Shown: in pieces, positions 35,403-45,123 of the stretch
Layout of the letters: the number at the start of each line of letters is the position of its first letter
Numbering within the stretch: the stretch's first letter is position 1
Assembly: GCF_900089755.1 (NCBI RefSeq)
Contig: NZ_FLOC01000004.1
Coordinates: 124,001-188,000 of the forward strand
Reading direction: 5' to 3'
From: Marinomonas aquimarina
Lineage (GTDB): Bacteria > Pseudomonadota > Gammaproteobacteria > Pseudomonadales > Marinomonadaceae
DNA length: 64,000 nt
Made by a program: the position numbers and the translations under genes
The notes under the pieces: generated by a model
Told to the model about the DNA's origin: nothing
Database searches by the model: none
What the model saw: the letters and a program-made list of their open reading frames with translations, nothing else

Positions 35403-35418
35403 TGACATGAGGGCGTAT

Positions 35419-36318
35419 TTAGTGATGCGCTAAATACGCCTTTTTTAATTGCTGCAACAACACTTGGCTACGCTTTGGTAGATGGCCGTAGGCGTATAGC
35501 AAGTACACAGGGATGCTCGGTGCTCGCCACTCTGGCATCACTCTCACCATATCATTCGGATGATGCTTGGCGCGGGCTTCGACCATGGCATCGGGAATCA
35601 CCCCAATCCCCTTCCCATTAACGATGCCATCAATATGAAAACTTAGAAGATCAGTACTAAGTCGTGACTGAGGCATGACAATTTCCTGATAGCCTTGCTC
35701 GGCATGATACAACGACAGAGTCTGCTCATTGGAATAAAAACTGTGCAGGTTGACCCAATCGTGCTGTTCCAATTGTTCCATGGTGTTTGGCAAACCGTAT
35801 TGCTGGACGTAGCTTTGACTGGCGTAGAGACTGCAGCCCATTTCGCCGAGCAAATCCGACTTAAACGACATCTCCTTGAGATTGCCCATCCAAATCGCCA
35901 CATCGGTCTCAGCGCGCAGCTCTTCAATGCTAGAGATGGTGTACACATCGACATTGATGTCTGGGTATTGGGCCAGATAATGAAACAATTCACGGTTCAC
36001 CCAAGAGCGACTTAGGCCAGAGAAAATCGCAAAATTGACTTTGCCTGAGACCGTTTCTTTTAACTCATCCACGGTACGATGCGCACGGTGCACAGTATCC
36101 AAAATGTTTCGTGCAAAGGGTAAGAAAGCTCGGCCAGCGTCATTGGCAAACATACGGTTCGCTTGGCGGCGCATTAACGGTTGACGCATCACGTCTTCAA
36201 GATGAGAAATGCGTCGACTTAAGGTCGACTTGGATACGCCGAGTTCTTTGGCGCTGGCGCTTAAGTTGCCCGTTTCTACCACTGATACAAAGCTTTTTAA
36301 ATCGTTTAAATCGTACAC
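35419..36318 (-). CDS. LysR-family transcriptional regulator of the siderophore locus
   Basis: A 299-residue regulator with an N-terminal winged HTH (TGNLSASAKELGVSKSTLSR, linker LEDVMRQPL) and a C-terminal effector domain with SFKSDLLGEMGCSLY. The frame is open to an ATG at 36351. I prefer the GTG at 36318 because AGGAGAGG lies 6 bases before it and the usual family start (YDLNDLKSF) follows. It is convergent with the ABC genes and divergent from the TonB receptor gene, so it likely controls that receptor. Effector unknown. Confidence 0.85.
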   Translation of the reverse strand: MYDLNDLKSFVSVVETGNLSASAKELGVSKSTLSRRISHLEDVMRQPLMRRQANRMFANDAGRAFLPFARNILDTVHRAHRTVDELKETVSGKVNFAIFSGLSRSWVNRELFHYLAQYPDINVDVYTISSIEELRAETDVAIWMGNLKEMSFKSDLLGEMGCSLYASQSYVQQYGLPNTMEQLEQHDWVNLHSFYSNEQTLSLYHAEQGYQEIVMPQSRLSTDLLSFHIDGIVNGKGIGVIPDAMVEARAKHHPNDMVRVMPEWRAPSIPVYLLYAYGHLPKRSQVLLQQLKKAYLAHH

Positions 36319-36404
36319 AGATATCCTCTCCTGAGCGGCTGCCGTTGTCATTTACGCAACGCACCATCGCAAGACAAGTTTACACAAATACGACAGAATA
36401 CAAA

Positions 36405-36419
36405 TGATAAATATTACCA
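36405..36419. promoter_or_regulatory. Fur-box-like site before the TonB receptor
   Basis: TGATAAATATTACCA matches 12 of 14 fixed positions of TGATAATnATTATCA. It lies in the divergent spacer between the LysR gene and the receptor gene, 45 bases before the receptor start. Confidence 0.6.
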
Positions 36420-36463
36420 TTTAACTTTGCATTATTCGTTCATTATTAGGGATATTACATATC

Positions 36464-38431
36464 ATGCGTACGCTCTCTTTCAGCCTAGTGGCTGCCAGCA
36501 TTGCTCTGGCACATACCGCTCATGCCGATACGGTTAACCTTGAAGAACTGGTTGTCAGTGCCTCAGGTTACGAACAAAGCACACAAGATGCGGCAGCATC
36601 GATTACGGTACTGAACTCCGCAGAACTTCAGAAAAAGAACTACCGTGATGTGACCGATGCGCTATCGGCGGTACCAGGTGTCTTCGTGACAGGCGGTGGC
36701 TCTTCTTCGGATATCACCATGCGTGGCCTAGAAGGCAAATACACCCTGATTATGGTGGATGGCAAGCGCCAAGGCAGCCGTGAAACCCGTCCTAACTCAG
36801 ACGGTCCAGGCATTGAGCAAGGTTGGTTGCCACCGATCTCTGCCATTGAACGTATCGAAGTCATCCGTGGACCTATGTCTTCTCTGTACGGCTCCGATGC
36901 ACTGGGCGGTGTGATCAACGTGATCACCAAGAAAGTTCAGCCCGAATGGCACGGTCAGCTTGGTATGGGCACCACGATTCAAGAAGACAGCGCCTCAGGT
37001 AACAGCCTCGCCACCGATTTCTATGCCGCCGGTCCACTGGTGGATAATAAGCTTGGCTTAGAAGTCTTCGGTCAAATCTCTGAGCGTGATGAAGACAGCA
37101 TCCTCGACGGCTATGCCGATCAAGAAATGCAAAACCTCACCAGCAAACTGACGTGGATGCTAAACGAAGACCAGTCAATCAAGTTTGAAGCAGGCACGGA
37201 AACCCAAGAGCGTACTAGCACACCGGGCAATTCCATTGATGTGCTGGATCGCCGTGGCAATCCAAACACTGTGAATGCGCAGGAATACCAGCGTGACCAC
37301 TTTTCTGTCACCCATGAAATCGATACCAAGAATGGTCAGCACACCACTTACCTGAGCTACGAAGACAACGACAACAAAACCCGTGATATGCAGTACGAGT
37401 CCACCGTACTGAACCACCAAAGTCACTTGTTCTTTGACAAACATACCTTAACAGTCGGTGGTCAGTTTGAGAATCAAGTTCTAAGCGACTCGGGCAATAG
37501 CCTGCCAAGTGGTTTAAATGAACTCGAACGTTGGCAAGGTGCCCTCTTCGCTGAAGACGAATACTACCTAACGGACAGTGTGTCGATCACGGGTGGTCTG
37601 CGCTACAACGAAGATGAAAACTATGGCAGTGAGGTCACACCTCGTTTGTACGCGGTATGGCAAACCACTGACAACGTCACCATCAAAGGTGGCGTGAGTG
37701 CCGGTTACCGTTCACCCGACCTGCGCCAAGCCACCGAAGGCTGGGGCCAAGCGACCGGTGGCCGTGGCGGAAATGCCGTTATCATTGGTAGTGACGACCT
37801 TAAAGCAGAGAAAAGTATCAGTCATGAGATCGGTGTAGCTTGGTCCGACCATCAAGGTACCAAAGCCGAAATCACAGCGTTCTACACGCAATTTGATGAC
37901 AAGATTACCGAAGAGCGTATTTGTGAAACGCCTGATGGTGCCGTGGATTCTTGTACCTTCCAAGGCCACGATTACAACTTTATCAGTCAGCGTATGAACG
38001 TCGATGAAGTGGACACTCAGGGTATTGAAGCCTCGTTTGGCATGCAACTGCTACCAACATTGGCATGGGATGTGGGCTACACCTTCACTGACTCGGAGCA
38101 AAAATCAGGTGACTTCTCTGGCCAACCTTTGAACCGTATTCCTAAACACCGTGTGCACACTAACCTGTCTTGGGATGCGACCGAGAAACTGAACATCTGG
38201 GGCGAAGCCAACTATATTGGTGAAACCACACAAGGTCTGAGCCGTGTGAGCATGTCCGAAGAGCTGCCTGATTACACACTAGTGGACACTGGTCTAAGCT
38301 ACAAAGCCAATGACTCAGTCACTTTCTACGCCGGTATCTACAACTTGTTTGATAAGAAAATCGACCAAGAAACCTACGACAAAGTGCTAGATGGCCGTCG
38401 TTACCAAGCGAAAGTAAACGTTTCTTTCTAA
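36464..38431 (+). CDS. TonB-dependent siderophore receptor (CirA/FepA-like)
   Basis: A 655-residue outer-membrane receptor. The signal peptide ends at about residue 22 (AHTAHADTV). The TonB box is ELVVSAS; the plug domain has RDVTDALSAVPGVFVTGG and IERIEVIRGPMSSLYGSDALGGVINVITKK. A 22-strand barrel follows, ending in the required aromatic residue (VNVSF). It would bring a ferric siderophore, possibly catecholate, into the periplasm. The PF07715 plug and barrel length fit CirA-type receptors best, but the ligand is not determined. Confidence 0.92.
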   Translation: MRTLSFSLVAASIALAHTAHADTVNLEELVVSASGYEQSTQDAAASITVLNSAELQKKNYRDVTDALSAVPGVFVTGGGSSSDITMRGLEGKYTLIMVDGKRQGSRETRPNSDGPGIEQGWLPPISAIERIEVIRGPMSSLYGSDALGGVINVITKKVQPEWHGQLGMGTTIQEDSASGNSLATDFYAAGPLVDNKLGLEVFGQISERDEDSILDGYADQEMQNLTSKLTWMLNEDQSIKFEAGTETQERTSTPGNSIDVLDRRGNPNTVNAQEYQRDHFSVTHEIDTKNGQHTTYLSYEDNDNKTRDMQYESTVLNHQSHLFFDKHTLTVGGQFENQVLSDSGNSLPSGLNELERWQGALFAEDEYYLTDSVSITGGLRYNEDENYGSEVTPRLYAVWQTTDNVTIKGGVSAGYRSPDLRQATEGWGQATGGRGGNAVIIGSDDLKAEKSISHEIGVAWSDHQGTKAEITAFYTQFDDKITEERICETPDGAVDSCTFQGHDYNFISQRMNVDEVDTQGIEASFGMQLLPTLAWDVGYTFTDSEQKSGDFSGQPLNRIPKHRVHTNLSWDATEKLNIWGEANYIGETTQGLSRVSMSEELPDYTLVDTGLSYKANDSVTFYAGIYNLFDKKIDQETYDKVLDGRRYQAKVNVSF

Positions 38432-38462
38432 GCAGCGTCGTACTTTCCAGTCGCTAGAAAGC

Positions 38463-38499
38463 AAACAGCCCCTGAGCGTTCTCGCTCAGGGGCTGTTTT
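38463..38499. terminator. Bidirectional terminator between the TonB receptor and glnE
   Basis: AAACAGCCCCTGAGCG pairs with CGCTCAGGGGCTGTTT across TTCT: a 16-bp stem with T runs on both strands. Confidence 0.93.
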
Positions 38500-38515
38500 A
38501 TATGGGTCGCCAGGG

Positions 38516-41458
38516 CTAATCACAGGGCTGATTAGCAAAGGTTTCCCAGTACTGCGCAATCAGTGCTTGGTTTTCTTCCAAGGTTTCCACCGGCACTAAG
38601 CGCCCTTGTTTCTGCAGCGTTTGACGGTGCGCCGTGGCACGATAGAAGGTGTATGCTTCTTTCATCTTGTCGACTTTATCCGCGTCCAGTAGACCACTTT
38701 CTGCGGCGGCTTCCAATTGACGAATATTATCGGAATAGGCCATCAAAGCTGGGTAACGGTGGGACCATGCCAACACCATGTACTGCACCATAAACTCAAT
38801 GTCGATGATGCCCCCCGCACCTTGTTTTAGATCAAAGCCCTTGTCCACGCCACTGGTGTCTAAATGCGAACGCATCTTCTCACGCATTTTCAAGACTTCC
38901 GTTTTGAGCTCAGTTCGATCCCGGTCACGCGCTAAGATGTCAGCACGGGTCTGATCAAATTGAGCCGTTAGCGTCGGATTGCCCGCGAGCACCCGCGCAC
39001 GGCAAAGAGCCTGATGCTCCCATACCCAAGCTTCTTTTTGCTGATAGTCTTTGAACGACTCCAAACTGGCCACCAGCAGCCCCGAATTCCCTGACGGCCG
39101 TAGGCGCATATCCACTTCGTACAAGCGCCCGGCGGAGGTAAAACTGGTGAGTAAGTGGATAACTCGCTGGCCTAAACGGGTATAAAACACCAAGTTGTCC
39201 ACACTGCGCGCGCCATCGGTAGAACCATTGGTGGCGGCATTATGAATAAACACCAAGTCCAAGTCAGAATCGTAGCCCAGCTCTATGCCGCCAGATTTGC
39301 CATAACCAACGATCACCAGTTCCGGGTAAGTCACCGGCTCCTGATCACGGGTCGGATAGCCATGCCGATGGGTGAGATAATGCCAAGACTGCTGCAACAC
39401 TTGCTCTAATAACACTTCCGCTAGCCAAGTTAAGTGATCACTCACTTTCATCAACGGCAAGATCCCAGTGATATCACAGGCAGCGATACGCATAATAATC
39501 GAACGGCGAAAACGACGCATGGCGTCCATATGCGCTTCTTCGTCTTCTTCTGGTAGGCGCAATAGAATCTGACGCAGCTCCTGAGCCATTTGCGCTTTTG
39601 ACGGCGGAGAAAACAGGGTATTGGCATCGAGCAGTTCATCCAGTAACGCAGGCGAACTGGAGATCATTTCTGAGAACCAGACACTTTCACGGCACAAGCC
39701 GATCAAATGCACAATCGCGCTTTGGTTCTCCGATAACAAGACCAGATACGCCGTACGACGGGTGACCGCTTCCATAATCGGAATAATGCGCTGCAACACT
39801 AAATCAGGGTCCGCTTCGTCTGGCAGACACGTCATTAAGGCCGCTAAAAACACCGCTAAACGTTCTTGGCCAATGGGTTGCATATAGGCCACTGCACGGG
39901 AACTTAAAAACTGCCCCAACTGTTTGCTGACTTCGTCTGGGTCTTGCCAAGCAATGTCTTCGATGGCTTCCGCAATTAAGTGGGTATCATGTGGTTGCTT
40001 GAGAATCATGCGCCACGCTTCTTGTGCCGAGGCGTCACAAGAATTGTCTTCGCCATCATCAATCAACTGCTGAAAGTTGCCATGCACTTTATGACGGTAT
40101 TGCCAAAGCGTGTCGTGCAACGCCTGCCAACTAGGCTCACCGACTTGATATGCCAAACGCTCACGCTCGCTGGCACTGGTGGGTAACAACTGGGTTTGCT
40201 CGTCGGCGTAGCCTTGCAATGCATGCTCTACGCGACGCAAATAACGGTAGGATTCAAGTAAGTCCTGTACCTGCTGCGGCGCTAGATAACCATCGTCACT
40301 GAGCACTGGCAACACCTTGAATAAGGCCGGTTTTTGCAGGCCTTGATCGCGCCCACCGTGCAGAATCTGTAACGCCTGTACAATAAATTCGACTTCGCGA
40401 ATGCCGCCTTCACCGAGCTTAATATTATGCTCAATGCCTTTACGACGCACTTCCTTGGCAATCATGGATTTCAGGTCACGTAGTGCACCGATGGCCCCAA
40501 AGTCGAGGTATTTACGGTACACAAAGGGGCGACGCAGGGCTTCAAATTCGAGAATGTCTTTGCCATCCCCAGCCATCACGCGCGCCTTGATCATGGCGTA
40601 ACGCTCCCAGTCTCGGCCCTGATCTTGGTAATAGTTTTCCAATGAATCCATGCTCATGACCAAGGCACCAGATTGACCAAAGGGGCGCAGGCGCATGTCG
40701 ACGCGGAATACAAACCCCTCTGCGTTGACTTGGTCCAGATGTTGAATCAGCTTTTGGCCGATCTTGGTAAAGTATTCTTGGTGGGATAGGGACTTTTTCC
40801 CCCCTTGGGTTTCGCCGTGCTCACGAAAAGCAAACACCAAGTCGATATCGGAGGACAAATTGAGTTCAAAGCCCCCCAGCTTGCCCATGCCGATAACGAT
40901 TAATTTTTGTGGCTGACCTTGGCTGTCGAGAGCTTGCCCGTACAACGACAAGTAGTTTTTCATCGACCATAGTTGGCTGGCATTCACCGCCACATCCGCC
41001 AACTTACTCAAATGTGCGGTCAGGGTTTCCAGCGTCACCGTTTGTTCAACATCGCTGGCAATTAAGCGCGTCATCCACCAATGACGGTAGCGACGCAGCT
41101 GTTGCATCAGTGTTTTTTCATCCCAATCTGGCGCTTCCACTTGCCCTTCAGGCGCCTGCCCCCAATACGTTTCACCGGCATAAAACTGCGCCAAATTAGG
41201 CGCCACCAGTTGCTCTGCGGGGATCAGAAAGTCACTCAGCCACTGCGGCGAACGGCACAGCTGTTTGTGCACATAGTCGCTCAACAACCAAACCCGTTCG
41301 GCTTGGGCTAAGACTTGCTCTGAGATTTCCAAACCAATACGACGCGCCACCGCATCGTTAATGGCCTGACGTTTAATGTCCAACTGCTCTGCACTAAACA
41401 GCGCCTGTACTTGGGAAAGCGGTATCAGCGTCAAGTGATCATCCTTATTATGGTTCAC
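38516..41458 (-). CDS. glnE: Glutamine synthetase adenylyltransferase / adenylyl-removing enzyme
   Basis: A 980-residue two-headed enzyme that adenylylates and de-adenylylates GlnA according to nitrogen state. Two nucleotidyltransferase domains: the N-terminal (adenylyl-removing) one with SSDIDLVFAFREHG near residue 205, and the C-terminal (adenylylating) one with GYDSDLDLVFIHN near residue 725. Helical linkers contain IREVEFIVQALQILHGG and IIDIEFMVQYMVLAW. Slightly longer than E. coli GlnE (946). GTG start with a weak ribosome site; the CYTH gene ends 12 bases upstream, suggesting coupling. Confidence 0.95.
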   Translation of the reverse strand: MNHNKDDHLTLIPLSQVQALFSAEQLDIKRQAINDAVARRIGLEISEQVLAQAERVWLLSDYVHKQLCRSPQWLSDFLIPAEQLVAPNLAQFYAGETYWGQAPEGQVEAPDWDEKTLMQQLRRYRHWWMTRLIASDVEQTVTLETLTAHLSKLADVAVNASQLWSMKNYLSLYGQALDSQGQPQKLIVIGMGKLGGFELNLSSDIDLVFAFREHGETQGGKKSLSHQEYFTKIGQKLIQHLDQVNAEGFVFRVDMRLRPFGQSGALVMSMDSLENYYQDQGRDWERYAMIKARVMAGDGKDILEFEALRRPFVYRKYLDFGAIGALRDLKSMIAKEVRRKGIEHNIKLGEGGIREVEFIVQALQILHGGRDQGLQKPALFKVLPVLSDDGYLAPQQVQDLLESYRYLRRVEHALQGYADEQTQLLPTSASERERLAYQVGEPSWQALHDTLWQYRHKVHGNFQQLIDDGEDNSCDASAQEAWRMILKQPHDTHLIAEAIEDIAWQDPDEVSKQLGQFLSSRAVAYMQPIGQERLAVFLAALMTCLPDEADPDLVLQRIIPIMEAVTRRTAYLVLLSENQSAIVHLIGLCRESVWFSEMISSSPALLDELLDANTLFSPPSKAQMAQELRQILLRLPEEDEEAHMDAMRRFRRSIIMRIAACDITGILPLMKVSDHLTWLAEVLLEQVLQQSWHYLTHRHGYPTRDQEPVTYPELVIVGYGKSGGIELGYDSDLDLVFIHNAATNGSTDGARSVDNLVFYTRLGQRVIHLLTSFTSAGRLYEVDMRLRPSGNSGLLVASLESFKDYQQKEAWVWEHQALCRARVLAGNPTLTAQFDQTRADILARDRDRTELKTEVLKMREKMRSHLDTSGVDKGFDLKQGAGGIIDIEFMVQYMVLAWSHRYPALMAYSDNIRQLEAAAESGLLDADKVDKMKEAYTFYRATAHRQTLQKQGRLVPVETLEENQALIAQYWETFANQPCD

Positions 41459-41470
41459 GCTTAGGTCGTA

Positions 41471-42433
41471 TCAGTGGATTTGTTTGTTTAACCAATGACC
41501 TGTTTCTAACATCATTATTCCGGTTTCTAACGAGCCTGCCAATCCTGGCAAAAGACTCTTATCATGGTTTTTGAATAATATGTCGTAGCGCGCATCTAAG
41601 GCTTCCAGCTGCTCACTCATCTCTGTTGGCACACATTGCTTCAGCTGATGAATGGAGCTGCGAATCGGTTGCAGCAAGGCTTCATCTTTGAGGTAAAACA
41701 TGGCTTCCCAATAGACCAGCCAAGTTTCGTACCAATACTCAGCAAAACGCAGCAAAGGCGCTTTGGCCTCTGGCTTTTCTGGAAACTCGATGCGACGATG
41801 TTTCAGGCGAGAGCCTTTCTGTGCTTTCGATACCACACTTACTTGTACAGGAATCGATTGTGCAATGTGTTTGGCAAAGCCATACAAAGCGGTTTCTGGG
41901 CCAGATTTCAGTTCCAGCTCCAACTCACAAATCGGGTCTTGACCATAGGCAGACGACACGGCGCCTTCGTCGCAGACCACTTCAATGGTGGCGTCTTGAA
42001 AATGAATCAACCACACATGACGTTGAAAATCGGTACGGAATACTTCAATCAGATCCCGTGACCAGCTCATATCTTGCAGCGTTTGCGGCAAAGGCACGTC
42101 AGACAATTTGGTTAAATCCAGCGTATCCGACGGGATCGACCACTCCCATTCGCCCCGTGCGTGCATGCCGACACGGCTGCTACCACGTGTTTTTACGGTT
42201 TGGATATACTGTCGATTGACCGCACGAATGCGTAAGGCAATGCCATTTTCCATCAACAGCCCATTCGCCGTATCGTAATAACCATTCATTAGATCGAGTG
42301 TCGCTTGGCGGGTATTGCCAGTAGGATCGTCTTTTTCACCACTATTTTTTTCACAAAAATCATCGAGAAAAGTACATGCCGACTTGAGATACTCGGGTTG
42401 AACCATTAACTTTAGTTCAAGCTCGGTAGCCAT
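41471..42433 (-). CDS. CYTH domain protein (YgiF-like triphosphatase, short C-terminus)
   Basis: A 320-residue protein beginning with the CYTH signature ATELELKLMV (ExExK), followed by charged strands YYDTANGLL, ALRIRAV, TVKTRG and EVVCDEGAV that line the triphosphate tunnel. The family includes inorganic triphosphatase YgiF. E. coli YgiF has 433 residues with a full CHAD domain; here only about 110 residues follow the CYTH part, so the CHAD region is shortened. The gene pair with glnE is conserved in many gammaproteobacteria. Confidence 0.82.
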   Translation of the reverse strand: MATELELKLMVQPEYLKSACTFLDDFCEKNSGEKDDPTGNTRQATLDLMNGYYDTANGLLMENGIALRIRAVNRQYIQTVKTRGSSRVGMHARGEWEWSIPSDTLDLTKLSDVPLPQTLQDMSWSRDLIEVFRTDFQRHVWLIHFQDATIEVVCDEGAVSSAYGQDPICELELELKSGPETALYGFAKHIAQSIPVQVSVVSKAQKGSRLKHRRIEFPEKPEAKAPLLRFAEYWYETWLVYWEAMFYLKDEALLQPIRSSIHQLKQCVPTEMSEQLEALDARYDILFKNHDKSLLPGLAGSLETGIMMLETGHWLNKQIH

Positions 42434-42547
42434 ATTTCAAAACCTCTAAACTTCCGGATTGCCGGAGACAACAGTGTCAAAGAAGCAAGTTTACCAGAAG
42501 CGAATGCATGCTAAATAACTTTCGGCGCTACGCCACAGGAGCATCCC

Positions 42548-43717
42548 ATGTCCTCACTTCCATCATTGCTGAGCATGATGTCACAATTGATCGCCACGCC
42601 CTCTATCAGTTGTAGTCAAGCAAGCTGGGATCAGTCAAATAAAGGCGTCATTTTATTATTGGAAAAGTGGCTTTCCAGCCAAGGCTTCCAATGCGAGGTC
42701 ATGCCATTACCGGGGCAACCGGAGAAAATGAACCTGATCGCCACACTCGGACAAGGCGCGGGCGGCTTGGTATTGTCTGGTCATACGGACACAGTGCCCT
42801 ATGACGACGATCGTTGGCAAAGTGATCCGTTTAAACTGGAAGAACGTGACAACAAGCTGTATGGCCTCGGCACCTGTGACATGAAAGGCTTCTTTGCCAT
42901 TGTGCTGGACACCCTACGAGAGATGGATTTGTCGACGCTACAGCAGCCATTAATCATCTTAGCCACGGCGGATGAAGAAAGTTCCATGGACGGTGCCCGT
43001 GCACTGGTTGAAGCGGGTCGACCTAAAGCCCGTTACGCGCTGATTGGTGAGCCGACCTCGCTGACTCCCATCCATGCCCACAAAGGCATCATGATGGAGA
43101 AAGTCCGCATCACTGGCCAAGCAGGCCATTCATCCAATCCAGGATTGGGCAACAATGCTCTAGATGCCATGCACTCAGTCATGTCTGAACTGATGGTGTA
43201 TCGTCATGGCTTAAAGCAAAAGTACCGTGATGCCAACTTTGTGATTGATTACCCAACCATGAACTTTGGTTGCATTCACGGTGGCGATAACCCCAACCGT
43301 ATCTGTGGGCGCTGCGAACTCGAGTTTGATATTCGTGCGCTGCCGGGCATGAGCAACGAATCCTTGTATCAAGAGATCAGTGCACTACTGCCTAGCATTG
43401 AACGACAAACCAATACGCAAATCGAGTTACAACACTTGTTTGCCGATGTGCCGTCGTTCTCAACCGCGAAAGAGTCCGATATCATTCAAGCCTGTGAGCG
43501 ACTGACGCAAAAAGACGCCACCACGGTCGCCTTTGCCACCGAAGGGCCCTTCTTAAATCAATTAGGTATGGAAACCCTAATCTTAGGCCCTGGATCCATT
43601 GACCAAGCCCACCAACCCAACGAATTTATGGCGCTCGATCAAATTGCGCCGATGCAAAGCGTTATTAAAGGATTAGTGGAACGTTATTGTTTAACCCCGA
43701 GTACCGAAAACAAATGA
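42548..43717 (+). CDS. argE: N-acetylornithine deacetylase
   Basis: A 389-residue M20-family zinc hydrolase that removes acetate from N-acetylornithine in arginine synthesis. Metal ligands are visible in LSGHTDTVPYDD (His), GTCDMKGFFA (Asp), ATADEESSMDGA (Glu pair) and the C-terminal PGSIDQAHQPNE (His). The dimer domain has HAHKGIMMEKVRITGQAGHS. GGAG precedes the ATG. It overlaps or abuts argA, so the pair forms an operon. Confidence 0.93.
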   Translation: MSSLPSLLSMMSQLIATPSISCSQASWDQSNKGVILLLEKWLSSQGFQCEVMPLPGQPEKMNLIATLGQGAGGLVLSGHTDTVPYDDDRWQSDPFKLEERDNKLYGLGTCDMKGFFAIVLDTLREMDLSTLQQPLIILATADEESSMDGARALVEAGRPKARYALIGEPTSLTPIHAHKGIMMEKVRITGQAGHSSNPGLGNNALDAMHSVMSELMVYRHGLKQKYRDANFVIDYPTMNFGCIHGGDNPNRICGRCELEFDIRALPGMSNESLYQEISALLPSIERQTNTQIELQHLFADVPSFSTAKESDIIQACERLTQKDATTVAFATEGPFLNQLGMETLILGPGSIDQAHQPNEFMALDQIAPMQSVIKGLVERYCLTPSTENK

Positions 43718-43725
43718 GGCAACGC

Positions 43726-45039
43726 GTGTCTGACGAACTCAATTATGTAGACTGGTTCCGCCACTCTTCGCCCTACATTAACGCCCACCGCGGCAAGACC
43801 CTAGTGATCTTAATCCCAGGTGAAGCGTTCGAGAGCCCAAACTTCTCCAACATCATCCATGACCTTGCCTTGCTGGATTCGCTCGGCATCCGTCTGGTAC
43901 TGGTGCAAGGTGCTCGCCCGCAAATCAATCGTGCTTTGGCTGAGCGCGATTTACCATCACAGATTGAAGATGGCTACCGTGTCACGCCACAAGATCACTT
44001 AATCGATATTATTCAAGCTTCTGCAGCAGTGCGCGTACAGTTGGAAGCACAGCTGTCGATGGGTCTGTCTAATACACCGATGGCCAATGCCGGCTTAAAA
44101 GTCTGCAGTGGTAACTATGTCGTCGCCAAACCTCTGGGCGTGGTCGATGGCATCGACTATGGCCATTCTGGCGAAGTGCGCCGTATCGACAGAGATGCGA
44201 TTTTCCGCTTGCTAGAAGACGACAACATGGTGCTATTGCCTCACTTAGGGTTTTCACCGACGGGAGAGGTGTTCAACCTAAAAGCCGAAGATGTGGCTAC
44301 CCAAGCAGCGATCCAGCTGAAAGCCGACAAGCTGATCATCTTTACCGAAGACGAAGGCATCTTCGACGCCAAAGACGAGCTTTACTCCGAATTGCTGGCC
44401 CACCATGCAGACACCATCTTGGCCCAAGACAGCCTCAACGCCATTACCCGTGATGCCTTAGAAGCCTGTTTGATGGCCGTGCGCGCCGCCGTGCCCCGTG
44501 CCCATATTATTTCTTACAATGAAAATGGTGGCTTACTCAGCGAGCTGTTCACCCGTGAAGGCTCGGGCACCATGATTGATGAAGACAGCTACGAGAAGCT
44601 GCGTATCGCCACCATCGACGATGTCGGCGGCATGATGCATTTGCTCGCGCCACTGGAAGCCAAAGGTATCTTGGTGCGCCGTTCGCGAGAGCTGCTGGAA
44701 AACGAAATTGAACGTTTCCTAGTGATTGAACGCGATGGCGCCATTGTTGCGTGTGCGGCGTTATACCCATTTGAACAAGAGGGTGCCGGGGAACTGGCCT
44801 GTATGGCTGTGTCACCGGAATACCGTGGCTCCAACCGTGGTGAGCGCTTACTCAAAGGCATCGAGCACGAGGCCAAACGCCTAGGCTTGGATACCCTATT
44901 CCTACTGACCACACGTACGGCCCACTGGTTCGTTGAGCGCGGCTTCCGTGAAACCACTCTTTCTAGCCTACCGGCCAAGAAACAAGTGCTGTACAACTAT
45001 CAGCGTAACTCTAAGATCTTTGCTAAACAGCTGCCATAA
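43726..45039 (+). CDS. argA: N-acetylglutamate synthase
   Basis: A 437-residue enzyme that starts arginine synthesis by acetylating glutamate. It has an N-terminal amino-acid-kinase-like domain (HRGKTLVILIPGEAFE onward), which binds arginine for feedback control, and a C-terminal GNAT domain (ACMAVSPEYRGSNRGERLL). The start was moved to GTG 43726: GAGG lies 6 bases before it and the N-terminus then matches E. coli ArgA (443). An ATG at 43714 overlaps the argE stop but has no ribosome site. Confidence 0.94.
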   Translation: MSDELNYVDWFRHSSPYINAHRGKTLVILIPGEAFESPNFSNIIHDLALLDSLGIRLVLVQGARPQINRALAERDLPSQIEDGYRVTPQDHLIDIIQASAAVRVQLEAQLSMGLSNTPMANAGLKVCSGNYVVAKPLGVVDGIDYGHSGEVRRIDRDAIFRLLEDDNMVLLPHLGFSPTGEVFNLKAEDVATQAAIQLKADKLIIFTEDEGIFDAKDELYSELLAHHADTILAQDSLNAITRDALEACLMAVRAAVPRAHIISYNENGGLLSELFTREGSGTMIDEDSYEKLRIATIDDVGGMMHLLAPLEAKGILVRRSRELLENEIERFLVIERDGAIVACAALYPFEQEGAGELACMAVSPEYRGSNRGERLLKGIEHEAKRLGLDTLFLLTTRTAHWFVERGFRETTLSSLPAKKQVLYNYQRNSKIFAKQLP

Positions 45040-45058
45040 CGCAGTTGCAAGGCGCATC

Positions 45059-45096
45059 AAAAAAACCCGCTGCGATCACTCGCAGCGGGTTTTTTT
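45059..45096. terminator. Bidirectional terminator between argA and mucD
   Basis: AAAAAAACCCGCTGCGA pairs with TCGCAGCGGGTTTTTTT across four bases: a very strong stem with T runs on both strands. Confidence 0.94.
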
Positions 45097-45123
45097 ATGT
45101 CTTACGCTCTTTGTTAGATCAGG

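Noticed and set aside
42434-42547. ArgR box before argE
   Set aside because: GAATGCATGC resembles a half site only; a full pair of ARG boxes is not seen.
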